A stretch of 64,000 bases of DNA, taken from an uncultured Geobacteraceae bacterium. Lineage in GTDB: Bacteria; Desulfobacterota; Desulfuromonadia; Geobacterales; Pseudopelobacteraceae. Shown here one piece after another: positions 35,828 to 45,900 of the stretch; position 1 is the first letter of the stretch; each line of letters opens with the position of its first letter. The stretch lies in NCBI GenBank assembly GCA_903845365.1, contig CAIMXI010000452.1:1-64000 (forward strand), written 5' to 3'. The notes below the pieces were generated by a model. The model saw only the letters and a list, made by a program, of their open reading frames with translations, was not told where the DNA came from and searched no databases. The position numbers were made by a program, and so were the translations under genes.

Positions 35828-36313
35828 ATGGCGAAGGAAAAAGCTCCGATAACCGCTGCGGTTCGTCAGTTGCGTCTGGCAAAGGTTACGTTCAGCGATC
35901 ACCTCTACAGATACGAGGAAAAAGGGGGGACGGCGGCATCTTCGCGTGAATTGAGTCTTGACGAGCATGCTGTGATAAAAACGCTAGTGATAGAGGACGA
36001 ACGCTCCAGGCCGCTGATCATGCTTATGCATGGGGATCTTCAGGTTTCAACAAAAGAGCTGGCACGTCTGATCGGAGTGAAACAGCTAACCCCATGCTCA
36101 GCAGAAACGGCTCAGAAACATACCGGCTATCTGTTCGGAGGGACTTCGCCATTCGGTCTCCGTCACCAGATGCCGTTTTACATGGAAGAAAGTATCGTAA
36201 CCTTGTCAAAGATTTATATCAATGGTGGCAAGCGTGGTTATCTGGTCGGGATGGCGCCGTCAGAGCTGGTCAGGGTATTGAAGCCGCAGATGGTCACCGT
36301 CGGAATACGTTAA
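35828..36313 (+). CDS. ybaK: YbaK-type aminoacyl-tRNA deacylase
   Basis: A 161-residue protein of the YbaK/EbsC group, which hydrolyses mischarged tRNA, most often Cys-tRNA(Pro). The family pattern is seen in HAVIKTLVIEDE, STKELARLIGVKQLTPCSAETAQKHTGYLFGGTSPFG and the closing INGGKRGYLVGMAP; the catalytic lysine would be K in the VIKTL strand. The ATG follows the hypE stop by one base, so the two genes are co-translated, probably without a functional link. Confidence 0.88.
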   Translation: MAKEKAPITAAVRQLRLAKVTFSDHLYRYEEKGGTAASSRELSLDEHAVIKTLVIEDERSRPLIMLMHGDLQVSTKELARLIGVKQLTPCSAETAQKHTGYLFGGTSPFGLRHQMPFYMEESIVTLSKIYINGGKRGYLVGMAPSELVRVLKPQMVTVGIR

Positions 36314-36327
36314 AAAAGGGGAATTGC

Positions 36328-36777
36328 ATGATCAGAAAAGCACAGGTTACCGACGTAAAAAATATCCAGAAACTGCTGATGACGTTTGCCAATCGTGGCG
36401 ATATGCTCCCCCGTTCGTTGTCAGAACTGTACGAATCAATCCGCGATTTTTATGTGGTTGAAGAGGATGGCCTGCTTCTCGGCGCTTCCGCATTGCATAT
36501 CGTGTGGGAAGATCTTGCCGAAGTACGCTCTGTGGCGGTGATGGAGGATTCCGGTCGCAAGGGCATAGGCAGCCTTCTTGTACAGGAGTGTATCGCAGAA
36601 GCGCGTGCAATCGGTTTGAGGCGAATATTCTGCCTGACCTATAAACCCGATTTTTTCGCCAAGCATGGTTTTTGCCTTGTGGATAAATCTGAATTACCGC
36701 ATAAGGTTTGGGGTGATTGTATAAAATGCGCAAAATTTCCGGATTGTGACGAAAATGCGATGATACTTGATCTATAA
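36328..36777 (+). CDS. GNAT N-acetyltransferase, ArgA-like short form
   Basis: A 149-residue acetyltransferase with the acetyl-CoA-binding segment SVAVMEDSGRKGIGSLLVQECI and the GNAT fold around it. MLPRSLSELYESIRDF and the cysteine-containing tail LPHKVWGDCIKCAKFPDCDENAM match short stand-alone N-acetylglutamate synthase-type proteins found in bacteria lacking the long ArgA. An arginine-biosynthesis role is therefore likely but not proven. GGGGAA precedes the ATG. It follows the YbaK gene by 14 bases. Confidence 0.75.
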   Translation: MIRKAQVTDVKNIQKLLMTFANRGDMLPRSLSELYESIRDFYVVEEDGLLLGASALHIVWEDLAEVRSVAVMEDSGRKGIGSLLVQECIAEARAIGLRRIFCLTYKPDFFAKHGFCLVDKSELPHKVWGDCIKCAKFPDCDENAMILDL

Positions 36778-36794
36778 GGGAGTTGAGGAAAATC

Positions 36795-37421
36795 ATGGAT
36801 AAGCGTTTCAAAATACTGGCGGTGGATGATGAGCCGATCAACCTCAAGCTTATGACGGCTGCGCTAAAGGGAAATTATGACATACTCACGGCTCTGAACG
36901 GATACGATGCCATTGACCTGCTGGAAGAGTACAGACCGGACATTGTCCTCCTGGACGTGATGATGCCGAATCTGGACGGGTTTGAAGTCTGTAAAATCAT
37001 CAAGGCAGATGAAAGATACGCTGATATTCCGGTCATTTTCCTGACGGCTCTGGATACGCAGGAAGGACAACTGCAGGGGCTTGAGCTTGGCGGCATAGAT
37101 TACCTAACCAAACCTATCAATTTTACACTGCTCCGACTACGAGTGCGTAACCATCTGGAACTTAAGAGGCGAAATGATCTTATAAAAGAGCAGCGGGATT
37201 TGCTGAAAACTGCGCTGGCTCGTGTCAAGCAACTTGAAGGAGTCATCCCCATCTGTTCATGCTGCAAAAAAATCATGGATGACAAACAAAACTGGCAACA
37301 GTTGGAACGCTATATTACCAATCATTCTGAGGCTCTGTTCAGTCACGGTGCGTGCCCGGAGTGCGCTGCAGAACAGATGGAAGTGATCAGGAAGATGAAG
37401 TTGGCTTCAAGTGCTGATTGA
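36795..37421 (+). CDS. Response regulator with a cysteine-rich tail
   Basis: A 208-residue protein. Residues 5-122 are a receiver domain with DDE near residue 11, the phosphoacceptor in VLLDVMMP near residue 55, and a YLTKP turn. A helical linker (residues 120-150) leads to a tail with CSCCKKIMDDKQNW, then YITNHSEALFSHGACPEC. This C-x2-C ... HG-x-C-x2-C pattern is a zinc-ribbon-like tail seen on signalling proteins of related bacteria. There is no DNA-binding or enzymatic output domain. GAGGAA precedes the ATG. Confidence 0.85.
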   Translation: MDKRFKILAVDDEPINLKLMTAALKGNYDILTALNGYDAIDLLEEYRPDIVLLDVMMPNLDGFEVCKIIKADERYADIPVIFLTALDTQEGQLQGLELGGIDYLTKPINFTLLRLRVRNHLELKRRNDLIKEQRDLLKTALARVKQLEGVIPICSCCKKIMDDKQNWQQLERYITNHSEALFSHGACPECAAEQMEVIRKMKLASSAD

Positions 37422-37440
37422 TCCTATAAAAAGCATTTGA

Positions 37441-37577
37441 AACACGGAGAAACGGAGAACACGGAGTAAAATCTGAGAGTTATAGGCTGATACTTTGCTA
37501 CTATGATTCACCCAAAAGGAATAAATCTTTGTGGTCTTAAATCCTGGGTTTCTCTGTGTTCTCCGTTTCTCCGTGTT
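37441..37577. repeat. 137-bp inverted repeat of the ACACGGAG type
   Basis: The left arm (37441-37466, starting AACACGGAGAAACGGAG) matches the reverse complement of the right arm (37552-37577) at 25 of 26 positions. It fills the gap between two convergent genes. Confidence 0.85.
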
Positions 37578-37617
37578 ATTGAACTGCTGTTTTTAGGTTG
37601 ATTGGTCATGAGCGACC

Positions 37618-38349
37618 TTATCTGGCCGTGCGGGCTATCGATACGGCAATTACGGCGGATGCCCCCGCTTTTTTCAACTCTTTGGCGCATTCATCCATTG
37701 TGCTGCCGGTCGTCATGACATCATCCAGCAACAGGATTCTCTTGCCAGCAATACGCTCTGCCCCCCTGACCGAAAAAGCTCCCTTGACATTTACCCTCCG
37801 CTCTGCTGCCGAAAGCTCAATCTGCGGTTCCGTTGCTCGTGTTCTGGCGAGAGCATCCGGCATCATCGGCAGAGCGAGGTCACGCGACAATATCCGTCCG
37901 AGAAGTACCGCCTGGTTAAAACTGCGCTGCCGCAGACGTGATCGATGCAGAGGAACCGGAACAATGAGGTTCAGATCATAATCTGCGGGGAAGCGGCTTA
38001 TTCCTTCAAGGGCAAGAAGCGCAAGCGGGTAGCGCAGGTGGCTGTTCCGGTTATATTTAAAGGTGTGGATCAGCTCGCGTATTGATCCTTCATAGAGGAA
38101 GTGCGCCCGGGCGGCATCAAAATGAGGCGGCTGGAGAGTGCAGGCGCCGCAGCGGTGGTCGCCGCCGACTCCGATAAATGGAATGCCGCAGATGGGGCAG
38201 AGCGGCGATGAAACGAGTGGTAAGCTATCCAGGCATGTCGGGCAGATATGAAGTCTGCCTGCGTCGGGGATAAAGGAGTGGCAGATGTGGCAGAGAGGTG
38301 GAAGTATAACGTCAAGCAGCGCGTTAAAGAACTGCTTGACGGCTACCAT
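37618..38349 (-). CDS. comF: ComF-family phosphoribosyltransferase-like protein
   Basis: A 243-residue ComF-family protein. An N-terminal double zinc ribbon has C-x2-C pairs (CHIC, CPTC, CPIC, CGAC) and the C-terminal part is a phosphoribosyltransferase fold with ILLLDDVMTTGSTMDEC as the PRPP-binding loop. The RSRLRQRSFNQA motif is typical. In naturally competent species ComF assists DNA uptake; here the cellular role is unknown. The start at 38349 overlaps the preceding stop as TAATG. Confidence 0.9.
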   Translation of the reverse strand: MVAVKQFFNALLDVILPPLCHICHSFIPDAGRLHICPTCLDSLPLVSSPLCPICGIPFIGVGGDHRCGACTLQPPHFDAARAHFLYEGSIRELIHTFKYNRNSHLRYPLALLALEGISRFPADYDLNLIVPVPLHRSRLRQRSFNQAVLLGRILSRDLALPMMPDALARTRATEPQIELSAAERRVNVKGAFSVRGAERIAGKRILLLDDVMTTGSTMDECAKELKKAGASAVIAVSIARTAR

Positions 38350-39002
38350 TAAAAGCCCAGATTTGAATTGACTACCAGTACGTGTACGTCTGTAATCCGC
38401 GGTTTGCGATCGATGATGGTGGTGACGCGGCAGAGCCGGTCTGGTGAACTGCAGTCGCTGCAAAAACCGGTTGAGGCGCAGGGGGTTTTAAAGCTGAGGC
38501 GCTTTGAATTAGGCGGCGTTGCCCAGGTTTTAACCCGTGCGATGGCGTCTTGTGGTGTGCCGTCAACCAGTTTGTTGCGGCCGGCGACGACAATGACCTT
38601 CCGTGGTCCGAAAAACATCGCAGCAACCCGGTTGCCTGTAGCGTCGATGTTGATTAGTTCACCATTAAGAGTCAGCGCATTGCAGCCGGAAAGGAATAGG
38701 TCGCAGGTCAACTGCCGCCGCATGATGGCGATCTTTTCTTCACGGCTGAATTCAGGTAAACCATGATTGAGAATTTCTTTGCCCCTCTCCCGCAGCAGCG
38801 ACTCCACTCCCAGAGATACAATTGACATTGAGCCGCCGAAACCGACCGTTGCGGCATCTGCAGCAGCGGTGATGATATAATCGGCGGCATCCTGCGGAGT
38901 ATGGCAATAGTGCGCGGTGAATTCGTTTTTTTCTAGTGCCGCCACCGCCCTCCGGCACTTCTGCTCATGCGACCAACTGATAAGCTCTTCTGTTTTTCCC
39001 AT
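38349..39002 (-). CDS. LUD-domain (LutC/YkgG-like) protein
   Basis: A 217-residue LUD-domain protein. The family core is VGFGGSMSIVSLGV, with DLFLSGCNALTLNGELINIDATGNRVAAMFFGP and VIVVAGRNKLV following. A C-terminal set of cysteines (TPCASTGFCSDCSSPDRLCR) may bind a metal or cluster. LUD proteins take part in lactate oxidation with LutA and LutB, but stand-alone members like this one have no defined role. It is translationally coupled to comF. Confidence 0.85.
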   Translation of the reverse strand: MGKTEELISWSHEQKCRRAVAALEKNEFTAHYCHTPQDAADYIITAAADAATVGFGGSMSIVSLGVESLLRERGKEILNHGLPEFSREEKIAIMRRQLTCDLFLSGCNALTLNGELINIDATGNRVAAMFFGPRKVIVVAGRNKLVDGTPQDAIARVKTWATPPNSKRLSFKTPCASTGFCSDCSSPDRLCRVTTIIDRKPRITDVHVLVVNSNLGF

Positions 39003-39012
39003 AGCTAGTTTC

Positions 39013-39585
39013 CTATTTCATAATTTTGACAGATTTGATAATGACCGGAGTTTCAGGGACATCAGGAAAACCGCGTGTAACAGTTTTCACGGCAGCAATT
39101 TTGTCAATTACCTCCATTCCTTCGACAACCTTGCCAAAGACGGCATAACCATAACCTTGCGGGCTTTTGTCCCGTTGGTTTAGAAAATCATTGTTGACGG
39201 TATTTATAAAAAATTGTGCCGTGGCAGAATCAACGATGCCGGTGCGTGCCATGGCGAGGGTTCCACGCTGATTTTTTAGCCCGTTTCCTGCTTCGTTCTT
39301 GATGGGTGCGTCAGTCGGCTTCTGTTTGAGATCAGCGGTGAAGCCGCCACCCTGAACCATGAAGCCGGAAATGACCCGGTGGAAAATCGTGTTGCTATAA
39401 AAACCGCTCTTTGTATAGTCGAGAAAGTTCTTGACGCTTATTGGAGCCTCCTTCTCGAACAGTTCGATCTTTACATTGCCAAGCGACGTTTCCATCATGA
39501 CAACCGGGTTCTTCTTCCCTTCCGCACAGGCAATTCCTGCCGTAAAACAAACCATTAATACGGTACTTAGCAACTTTTTAAACAT
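39013..39585 (-). CDS. Exported cyclophilin-type peptidyl-prolyl isomerase
   Basis: A 190-residue PpiA-like enzyme with a signal peptide (MFKKLLSTVLMVCFTAGIACA). The cyclophilin core includes NTIFHRVISGFMVQGGG, the active-site Arg in FHRV, RGTLAMARTG and SATAQFFINT. It should catalyse proline isomerisation in the periplasm. It lies ten bases upstream of the LUD gene in the transcription direction. Confidence 0.93.
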   Translation of the reverse strand: MFKKLLSTVLMVCFTAGIACAEGKKNPVVMMETSLGNVKIELFEKEAPISVKNFLDYTKSGFYSNTIFHRVISGFMVQGGGFTADLKQKPTDAPIKNEAGNGLKNQRGTLAMARTGIVDSATAQFFINTVNNDFLNQRDKSPQGYGYAVFGKVVEGMEVIDKIAAVKTVTRGFPDVPETPVIIKSVKIMK

Positions 39586-39699
39586 GGTATCCTCCGAAGA
39601 TTTGTTTTTAATCCAAAATATTTTTGTTTTTGACGTTATCCGTCGTTATCCTTTTTATCCCTGTTAAACAAAGGTTTTGTTTTTATATTTCAACTACGA

Positions 39700-40662
39700 C
39701 TATGACGAGGTTGTTGAAACACCCCGCACAAGTTCAGCCAGGCACTGAATAAACATCGGCGAGCTGTTGAGAGACTCCATGCGGCGGAACGTGGTAATGC
39801 CGAGGTGTTCTGCCGCTTCGCGATATTCAATGTCAATCTCGTGCAGCGTTTCAATATGATCCGAGACAAATGAGAGCGGCACCATCAAGATGTCAGTGTG
39901 CCCGGCAGCCGCAAGCTCCTTCAGCTTGTCGCCGGTTGATGGTTCCAGCCACTTGACCGGACCGGCGCGGGACTGAAAGGCGAGATGGTGCGAAACACCT
40001 CCCAGTTGTGCCATTACCAGCCGCACCGTTGCCTGGATATGATCAAGGTATGGATCGCCCTCGGCGATAAAAGACTGCGGCAGTGAATGAGCCGAGAAAA
40101 AGAGTTGCACCTTTGAGCGGTCGGCAAAAGTTGCCAATGACAGCTCAATCTTTTCGACCAGAGCCTTGACATATAGCGGATTATCAAAAAACTGGCGTAC
40201 GGTGCGTAGCTCGAACTTTGTTGAACATGCATTCAGCGAACGTTCCAGATCATTAAAGCTCGACCCGGAGGTGGCACGAGAATAATGTGGGTAGAGAGAG
40301 ACGGCTACAATCTTTTTGATACCTTGTTTTTCGATTGACGCAAGAGCCTCCGGAGCGAACGGATGCCAGTAACGCATGGCAACGGAGCAGCGGTACGAAT
40401 CTCCCAATGCGCTCTCAAGCGCCGCCGCCTGCAGCTCTGTCAATTCACGCAGCGGTGACTTGCCGCCGATCTGGCGATAATTTTCGGCACTTTTAGGCGC
40501 ACGTTTTTTGACGATTTTCCTGGCAATAAACGGCTGTAAAAAAGCCGGGCCGATTTTGATGATATCGCGGTCGGAAAAAAGGTTGAAGAGAAACGGCTCC
40601 ACCGACTCCAGCGAATCAGGGCCTCCCATCTGTAACAGTATTACGGCTGTTTTATCCGACAT
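39700..40662 (-). CDS. hemH: Ferrochelatase
   Basis: A 320-residue enzyme that inserts iron into protoporphyrin IX, the last step of protohaem synthesis. [28 protein letters not shown], the catalytic histidine in [12 protein letters not shown] and the late [18 protein letters not shown]-type block ([18 protein letters not shown]) are all present. The start is preceded by the cupin gene three bases earlier, so the two are co-transcribed. Confidence 0.96.
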   Translation of the reverse strand: MSDKTAVILLQMGGPDSLESVEPFLFNLFSDRDIIKIGPAFLQPFIARKIVKKRAPKSAENYRQIGGKSPLRELTELQAAALESALGDSYRCSVAMRYWHPFAPEALASIEKQGIKKIVAVSLYPHYSRATSGSSFNDLERSLNACSTKFELRTVRQFFDNPLYVKALVEKIELSLATFADRSKVQLFFSAHSLPQSFIAEGDPYLDHIQATVRLVMAQLGGVSHHLAFQSRAGPVKWLEPSTGDKLKELAAAGHTDILMVPLSFVSDHIETLHEIDIEYREAAEHLGITTFRRMESLNSSPMFIQCLAELVRGVSTTSS

Positions 40663-40665
40663 ACT

Positions 40666-40983
40666 CTACGACCGTATCATGACCAGCAGCATTTTAAACG
40701 GCTTGATCGCTTTCAGTTCGTGAGGGATAGCGGCCGGCATGATTATGATCTGGCCGGCTGTTACGATATGCTTTTCGCCATTGATGATCACTTCGGCTTC
40801 GCCGTCAACGATCTGGACAAATGCGTCGTACGGAACGGTATGCTCGCTTAAACCCTGCCCGGCATCGAAAGAAAATATCGTCACAGTGCCGACCTTCTTG
40901 TCAATCAGCGTCTTGCTGACAACCGATCCCTCGTTATATGCGACAAGCTCACTTAATGTTAGTGCGTTTCCGATTAGTTCCAT
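40666..40983 (-). CDS. Small cupin-domain protein
   Basis: A 105-residue single-domain cupin. The two motifs are the region of GLSEHTVPYDAFVQIVDGEAEVIING and AGQIIIMPAAIPHELKA, with histidines H48 and H88 as likely metal ligands. It is probably the first gene of a two-gene unit with hemH. Its substrate is unknown; small cupins of this type are often metal-binding sensors or isomerases. Confidence 0.85.
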   Translation of the reverse strand: MELIGNALTLSELVAYNEGSVVSKTLIDKKVGTVTIFSFDAGQGLSEHTVPYDAFVQIVDGEAEVIINGEKHIVTAGQIIIMPAAIPHELKAIKPFKMLLVMIRS

Positions 40984-41103
40984 GGTGTTCTCCTTAAGGT
41001 CTGTAGCTTAGGCAGGTTTTATTGCCCTTCAATGTTATACTGCTCCGCGTAGGCTTGGTGTAACTATGCCACTGGTCTTTCCACCCCATTTTTCGGAAGA
41101 ACT

Positions 41104-42672
41104 TCATTCGGCTGGACTCGCCGGTGTCTTTATGAGATTCCGCAACTCGAACCTCTTGATCTTTCCGGTAGCGGTTTTAGGGAGTTCGTCAATAAAACGT
41201 ATCCAACGCGGATATTTGTAAAGAGCCAAATTCGCTTTCACATATTCTTTCAAATCTATTTCCATCGCCTCTGATGGGGAATGCTGCTTGTTTAGTACAA
41301 CAAAGGCCATTGGTTTTATCAGGTTTTCTTCGTCATGAGCACCAATAACGGCACATTCAAGGACAGCCGGGTGTTCGATAAGGCAGGCCTCAACTTCGTT
41401 TGGAGAGACCCATATTCCACCCACCTTCAGCATGTCATCCGTACGTCCGGCGCAGTAGAAATAACCCCGTTCATCGCAAGTATATTTATCGCCGGTATTT
41501 ATCCAGTGCCCCATTATCGTGTGCCTGGTTTTTTCGTGCTTATTCCAGTAAAGGGCAGCAGCGCTATCACCTTTGACCAGCAGTGTGCCAATTTCACCGA
41601 CCGGGAGATCGTGCATGTTCTCATCAACGATACGAGCTTCATAGCCAGGCACGATTTTCCCAGAACTACCGGGAACAATTTCTCCTGGTCTGTTTGAGAT
41701 AAAAATATGCGCCATTTCGGTGGAACCGATGCCGTCAAGGATATCGAGTTGAAAACGCTCTTTCCAGCGATGCAGATAGGCTGCCGAAAGAGCCTCTCCC
41801 GCTGAAACACACAACCTCACACCATTCATGGCCCCTTTTTCTTCAAGCAGCTGTCCGTACAGAGTCGGAACGCCGAAGAATAGGGTCGGATTATGACGCA
41901 GCACCGTTTCATACACGTGTGCCGGTGTTGGGCGGTGCGGTAGATATACTGCGGTTGCACCAACATCAAAAGGAAAATAAAGGCCATTGCCGAGTCCGTA
42001 GGCGAAGAACAACTTAGCAGCAGAGAAAAATACGTCGTTCTCACGAATGGCGAGAATCTTTGCCCCATATGTCTTGGCCGAATATACCATATCATGCTGC
42101 AAATGGACTGTCCCTTTGGGAGAGCCGGTTGAACCTGAACTGTAGAGCCAGAAACAGGCATCGTCGCGGCAAGTCGGAGCTGTCTCCAGAACTACGGATT
42201 GAGTAGAGACAAGATCCGTCAGACTCAAGTCTCCGTCAGGGGCGTTGCCGTTGGCAACAATGATCTGCTTCAAAAAGCGAAGATTCCCACGAACCGGCTC
42301 GATCTGATCCAGCAGCTGAGCATCTACCACCAACACCCTGGCCCGGCTGTCGTTCAGGTAAAATTGGAAGTCCTGTGAACGATTCATCGTATTAAGGCAT
42401 ATCGGGACTGCTCCGATTTTTATGGCCCCGAAGAACGCCTGCGGATAGATTTCGGTATCCTGCAGCAGCAGGGCAACCCTCTCCTCCATGCGTACATCCA
42501 GTGAAAGTAACACATTGCCAAAACGGTTCATACCATCCTGTACCTGCCGGTAGGTCAATTTACGTTCTTCACACAGCACGGCAACTTTTTCACCCCTTCC
42601 TTCACGGACGTTACGATCAACAAAGTAGTCAGCAGCATTGAAAGATTCCGGCAGATCCAGATTGTAAGGCAT
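41104..42672 (-). CDS. Benzoate-CoA ligase-like acyl-CoA synthetase
   Basis: A 522-residue adenylate-forming enzyme. The P-loop motif is YSSGSTGSPKGTVH, the A5 motif GIGSTEM, the A7 motif INTGDKY and the C-terminal catalytic lysine lies in PKTATGKIKRF. PTPAHVYETVLRHNPTLFFGVPTLYGQLL and the overall pattern resemble benzoate-CoA ligases (BadA/BclA). It would activate an aromatic acid before anaerobic ring reduction, but no benzoyl-CoA pathway genes are adjacent. AGGAGG is visible before the start. The substrate is inferred. Confidence 0.85.
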   Translation of the reverse strand: MPYNLDLPESFNAADYFVDRNVREGRGEKVAVLCEERKLTYRQVQDGMNRFGNVLLSLDVRMEERVALLLQDTEIYPQAFFGAIKIGAVPICLNTMNRSQDFQFYLNDSRARVLVVDAQLLDQIEPVRGNLRFLKQIIVANGNAPDGDLSLTDLVSTQSVVLETAPTCRDDACFWLYSSGSTGSPKGTVHLQHDMVYSAKTYGAKILAIRENDVFFSAAKLFFAYGLGNGLYFPFDVGATAVYLPHRPTPAHVYETVLRHNPTLFFGVPTLYGQLLEEKGAMNGVRLCVSAGEALSAAYLHRWKERFQLDILDGIGSTEMAHIFISNRPGEIVPGSSGKIVPGYEARIVDENMHDLPVGEIGTLLVKGDSAAALYWNKHEKTRHTIMGHWINTGDKYTCDERGYFYCAGRTDDMLKVGGIWVSPNEVEACLIEHPAVLECAVIGAHDEENLIKPMAFVVLNKQHSPSEAMEIDLKEYVKANLALYKYPRWIRFIDELPKTATGKIKRFELRNLIKTPASPAE

Positions 42673-42987
42673 AATTTACCTCCTGCATATAGCTAAAAAA
42701 GGTAGTATTCCCAAAAAGTTAGACACAATCAAGCCATCTGGGTGGATCACCTTTTTCATGCAAAACATATCACAAAATACAGTTACAAAGAAACCAGAAA
42801 TCAAGGTAGTGGCAACCGCCAAAGGAATGACAGTCAAAACAGGGTATATATGGGGCCTTAGTCGCTAAATACTGTTCTGAGAATCAAAACTTGAGCCATT
42901 TCCAGCGACGATATTTCCAGAATCTTAATGGACAATTCTGCAGCTACAATGCTAGTATCAGCTCCCATTTTTCCGAGGAGCCTGCTC
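42673..42987. other. 315-base gap with a possible 36-codon frame
   Basis: The gap between the divergent ligase and helicase genes is AT-rich. A short frame from ATG 42758 to TAA 42868 (MQNISQNTVTKKPEIKVV...) has no good ribosome site and no recognisable family. No repeat or clear promoter was seen. Confidence 0.4.
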
Positions 42988-45900
42988 ATGACCATCGCAA
43001 AAACAGCCAGCGAGCTTCTGGCAGAATATCGGATGCTTTCCCCGTTAGAGCAAACAACTCTGCAACTGCTGGCTTTTTTTATAGCACCGGTTACACGAAC
43101 CGGCGTCCATGAAATGCTCAAAAAATTGAATATCACGGTCAATACCCGTCAGATAAACTACCCGGATGTTGGCGCCGTTCTGACTACACTCATGAAAAGT
43201 GGTATGCTGGAAGAGCCGCGTGGCGGTGTCTGCTGCATAGCGCAACTTCAGCAACCGCTGATGCGCGAAGTTGAGCGGGAGGGTAATCTACCGCTGTATG
43301 CGGAAACGGTGAGACCCTATTTTTCCGTCATCCCATCGTATAACGAGCGCTATCACTATACCAGCTATGCCCAGGCTCTGCAAAATGTGCGACTCTCACT
43401 TTACTGTCGCAACGAACAGGAAGTTGGCAATAATCTTAAAGCCTGTTATCAGTATTTCAACTGGGATTCACGACAACGCCCCCCATTATTTATCTTTTTC
43501 CCTGAACCTCTCGATACTGAATGGCTTTCCACCTTTCCACCAGGGCTTCTGACCTCAATACTTGATGAATTATGTAACAAAAGTTTGACAACACTGACGA
43601 AATCCGCCGCCTTGGAACTTCTGGAAACGTTTGTTGATAGCCAGGAAGCACCATCTAATCATGCTCATCATCTCGCCCTGTTTTACCAACTGATGCAGGG
43701 AAAAATTGGTAAAATTGTAACGCAACTGGTAACTCTGCAGGAATCTTTTTTTGATATTCACGGTTCGGTGGCCTTCTTAAAAGGCGATGATGACGGGGCA
43801 ATTGCCTGGTTTGATAAAGAAATCGCCCGAATTAAAAAGGTGACTGGTAAGCGTAAAATCTTTCTTTCAGGTTATGCCGGTTTTTTTCATCTGCTGGCAC
43901 TGTTGCGCAGTAATTTGCCGAATCACCTTAAAAGTGCGCTGGAACTTTCTGGTTTAGCGATGAAACAGGAAGAATTTAAGCAGCAGGCGCCCATCTATAT
44001 TCTGAGCCAACTGGCAGAATATAAAATGGGAAACAGCAGTTATCTGAAGCCACTCGAAAAGAGCTGTAATTCCGGATCAAATCTCCAGCCAATGACCCAG
44101 CTAATAATGTCGCTTGCTTCTATCTGGATAAAAAATCAGACGTATTGCTACACAGCAAAAATCTTGGTGAACTTCATAAAAAAAGTACCAGCGCCGGATT
44201 TTACTGGATTGCTGCGGAAGCTGCCACTCTTGCTAAGATTATCAATCCCGATGGTAAAAACGAAACAACTGAGGCTGAAAAGTTCTGCGCGGAACAGGGT
44301 ATCGTTGCGCTTACCGGTTTCGGTGACGGGGAGAATGATTGGGAACGCTCACTTAATGCTCTTCTGGCGCTTGCCACCAACGACCATTCCAAAGCCGCTG
44401 CCACCCCGAATGCTACGCGCATGACCTGGCTGATAGGGGGTGACGGGAAAACATACGTTTCGATTCAGCCTATTGAACAAAAACAGACAAAACGGGGCTG
44501 GACAGGTGGGCGAAATGTTGCCCTGAAGCGCTTGCGTGAAGGGAGTTCGACTCTTGATTTTCTGACTGCGCAGGATCGGAAAATTATCTCCTGTATCTAT
44601 AAAGAGCAGAGTTATGGTTATTATTCCCAAACATCCTACGAAATTAACACCAACAAGGCTTTGGTTGAGCTGATAGGTCATCCACTGGTTTTTAATGCCA
44701 GAAACGAAGAGCAGATGACGGTCGTGCGTGGCGAATTTACCCTGAAAGTTGATCGCAGCAAGGGGAAACTCAAGCTTTCACTCGCTCCGCTCCCTACTTC
44801 AGAAGCGGATGTTTTCTGGCTCTGGGAAAACGGCTCGCGGCTACAGGTTTACGAACCAACCAGGGAACAGTTACGCATAGCCACAATATTGGGGAGTGGC
44901 CTGACCGTGCCGGCAGAAGCTGAAAAGCGGATAGCCTCTGTCATTACCGCAGTTGCTCCGCATATAACGGTTCATTCCGATGTCGCTGGTGAACACGCAA
45001 CGGCCGAAACAGTTGAGAGTGACAATCGCCTGCATATACTGCTGAGACCATTTGGTGCGGGGATTATGGTGGAACTCCTGGTGCGGCCGCTTGGTGAAGG
45101 TGGCCCCGGTTTTTACCCAGGGCGCGGAGCAGCGACGGTAATTGCGGCATTCAACAACAAGCGGCTACAGACAACCCGCAATCAGAAGCTGGAAAAGAGC
45201 CGCCTTGAACAACTCCTTTCAAGCTGCAGTACACTTGATCTCTACCCATCTGATGATAATTTCTGGCGCATAGATGATCCCCTGGGGAGTCTGGAGTTGC
45301 TGGAAGAGCTGCATGGGCTTGGTAAAGTTAAAGATGCTCCCTTTGTGGTTGAATGGCCTGAAGGGGAGAAACTGAAATTGCGCGGTTCGGCCTCCTGGAG
45401 TGGCATGAAGCTTTCCGTGAGTTCAGGAAAGGACTGGTTTGCCCTGGAAGGGAATGTCGCCATATCTGATGAACAGGTGCTCTCCTTGCAGCAACTATTG
45501 GAACTGGCGACCGGTAACTGCGGGCGATTCATTCAGCTTGCTGATGGCGAATTTGTTGCGCTGACCGAAGAGTTTCGAAGGCGCCTGGAAGAGTTGCGCC
45601 GGGTGGTGGAAAAACATGGCAAGGAGAATCGATTCCACCAACTGACTGCGCCGCTGGTTGAAGATGCACTTCATGGTTCAGGCGGAGTCAAAGGGGACAA
45701 GCTCTGGAAGATAACTCTGGAACGCTTCAAGAGTGCCGAAGCGCTACAGCCAATCGTGCCGGTCACGTTTCAGGCAACACTGCGTGATTATCAGCTTGAA
45801 GGGTTCAACTGGCTGGCACGCCTTGCCCACTGGGGAGTCGGGGCATGCCTGGCAGATGACATGGGGCTTGGTAAAACCATTCAGGCACTGGCACTGTTGG

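Noticed and set aside
42758-42868. A 36-residue peptide gene
   Set aside because: There is no ribosome-binding site or recognisable sequence; it is noted in the gap description only.
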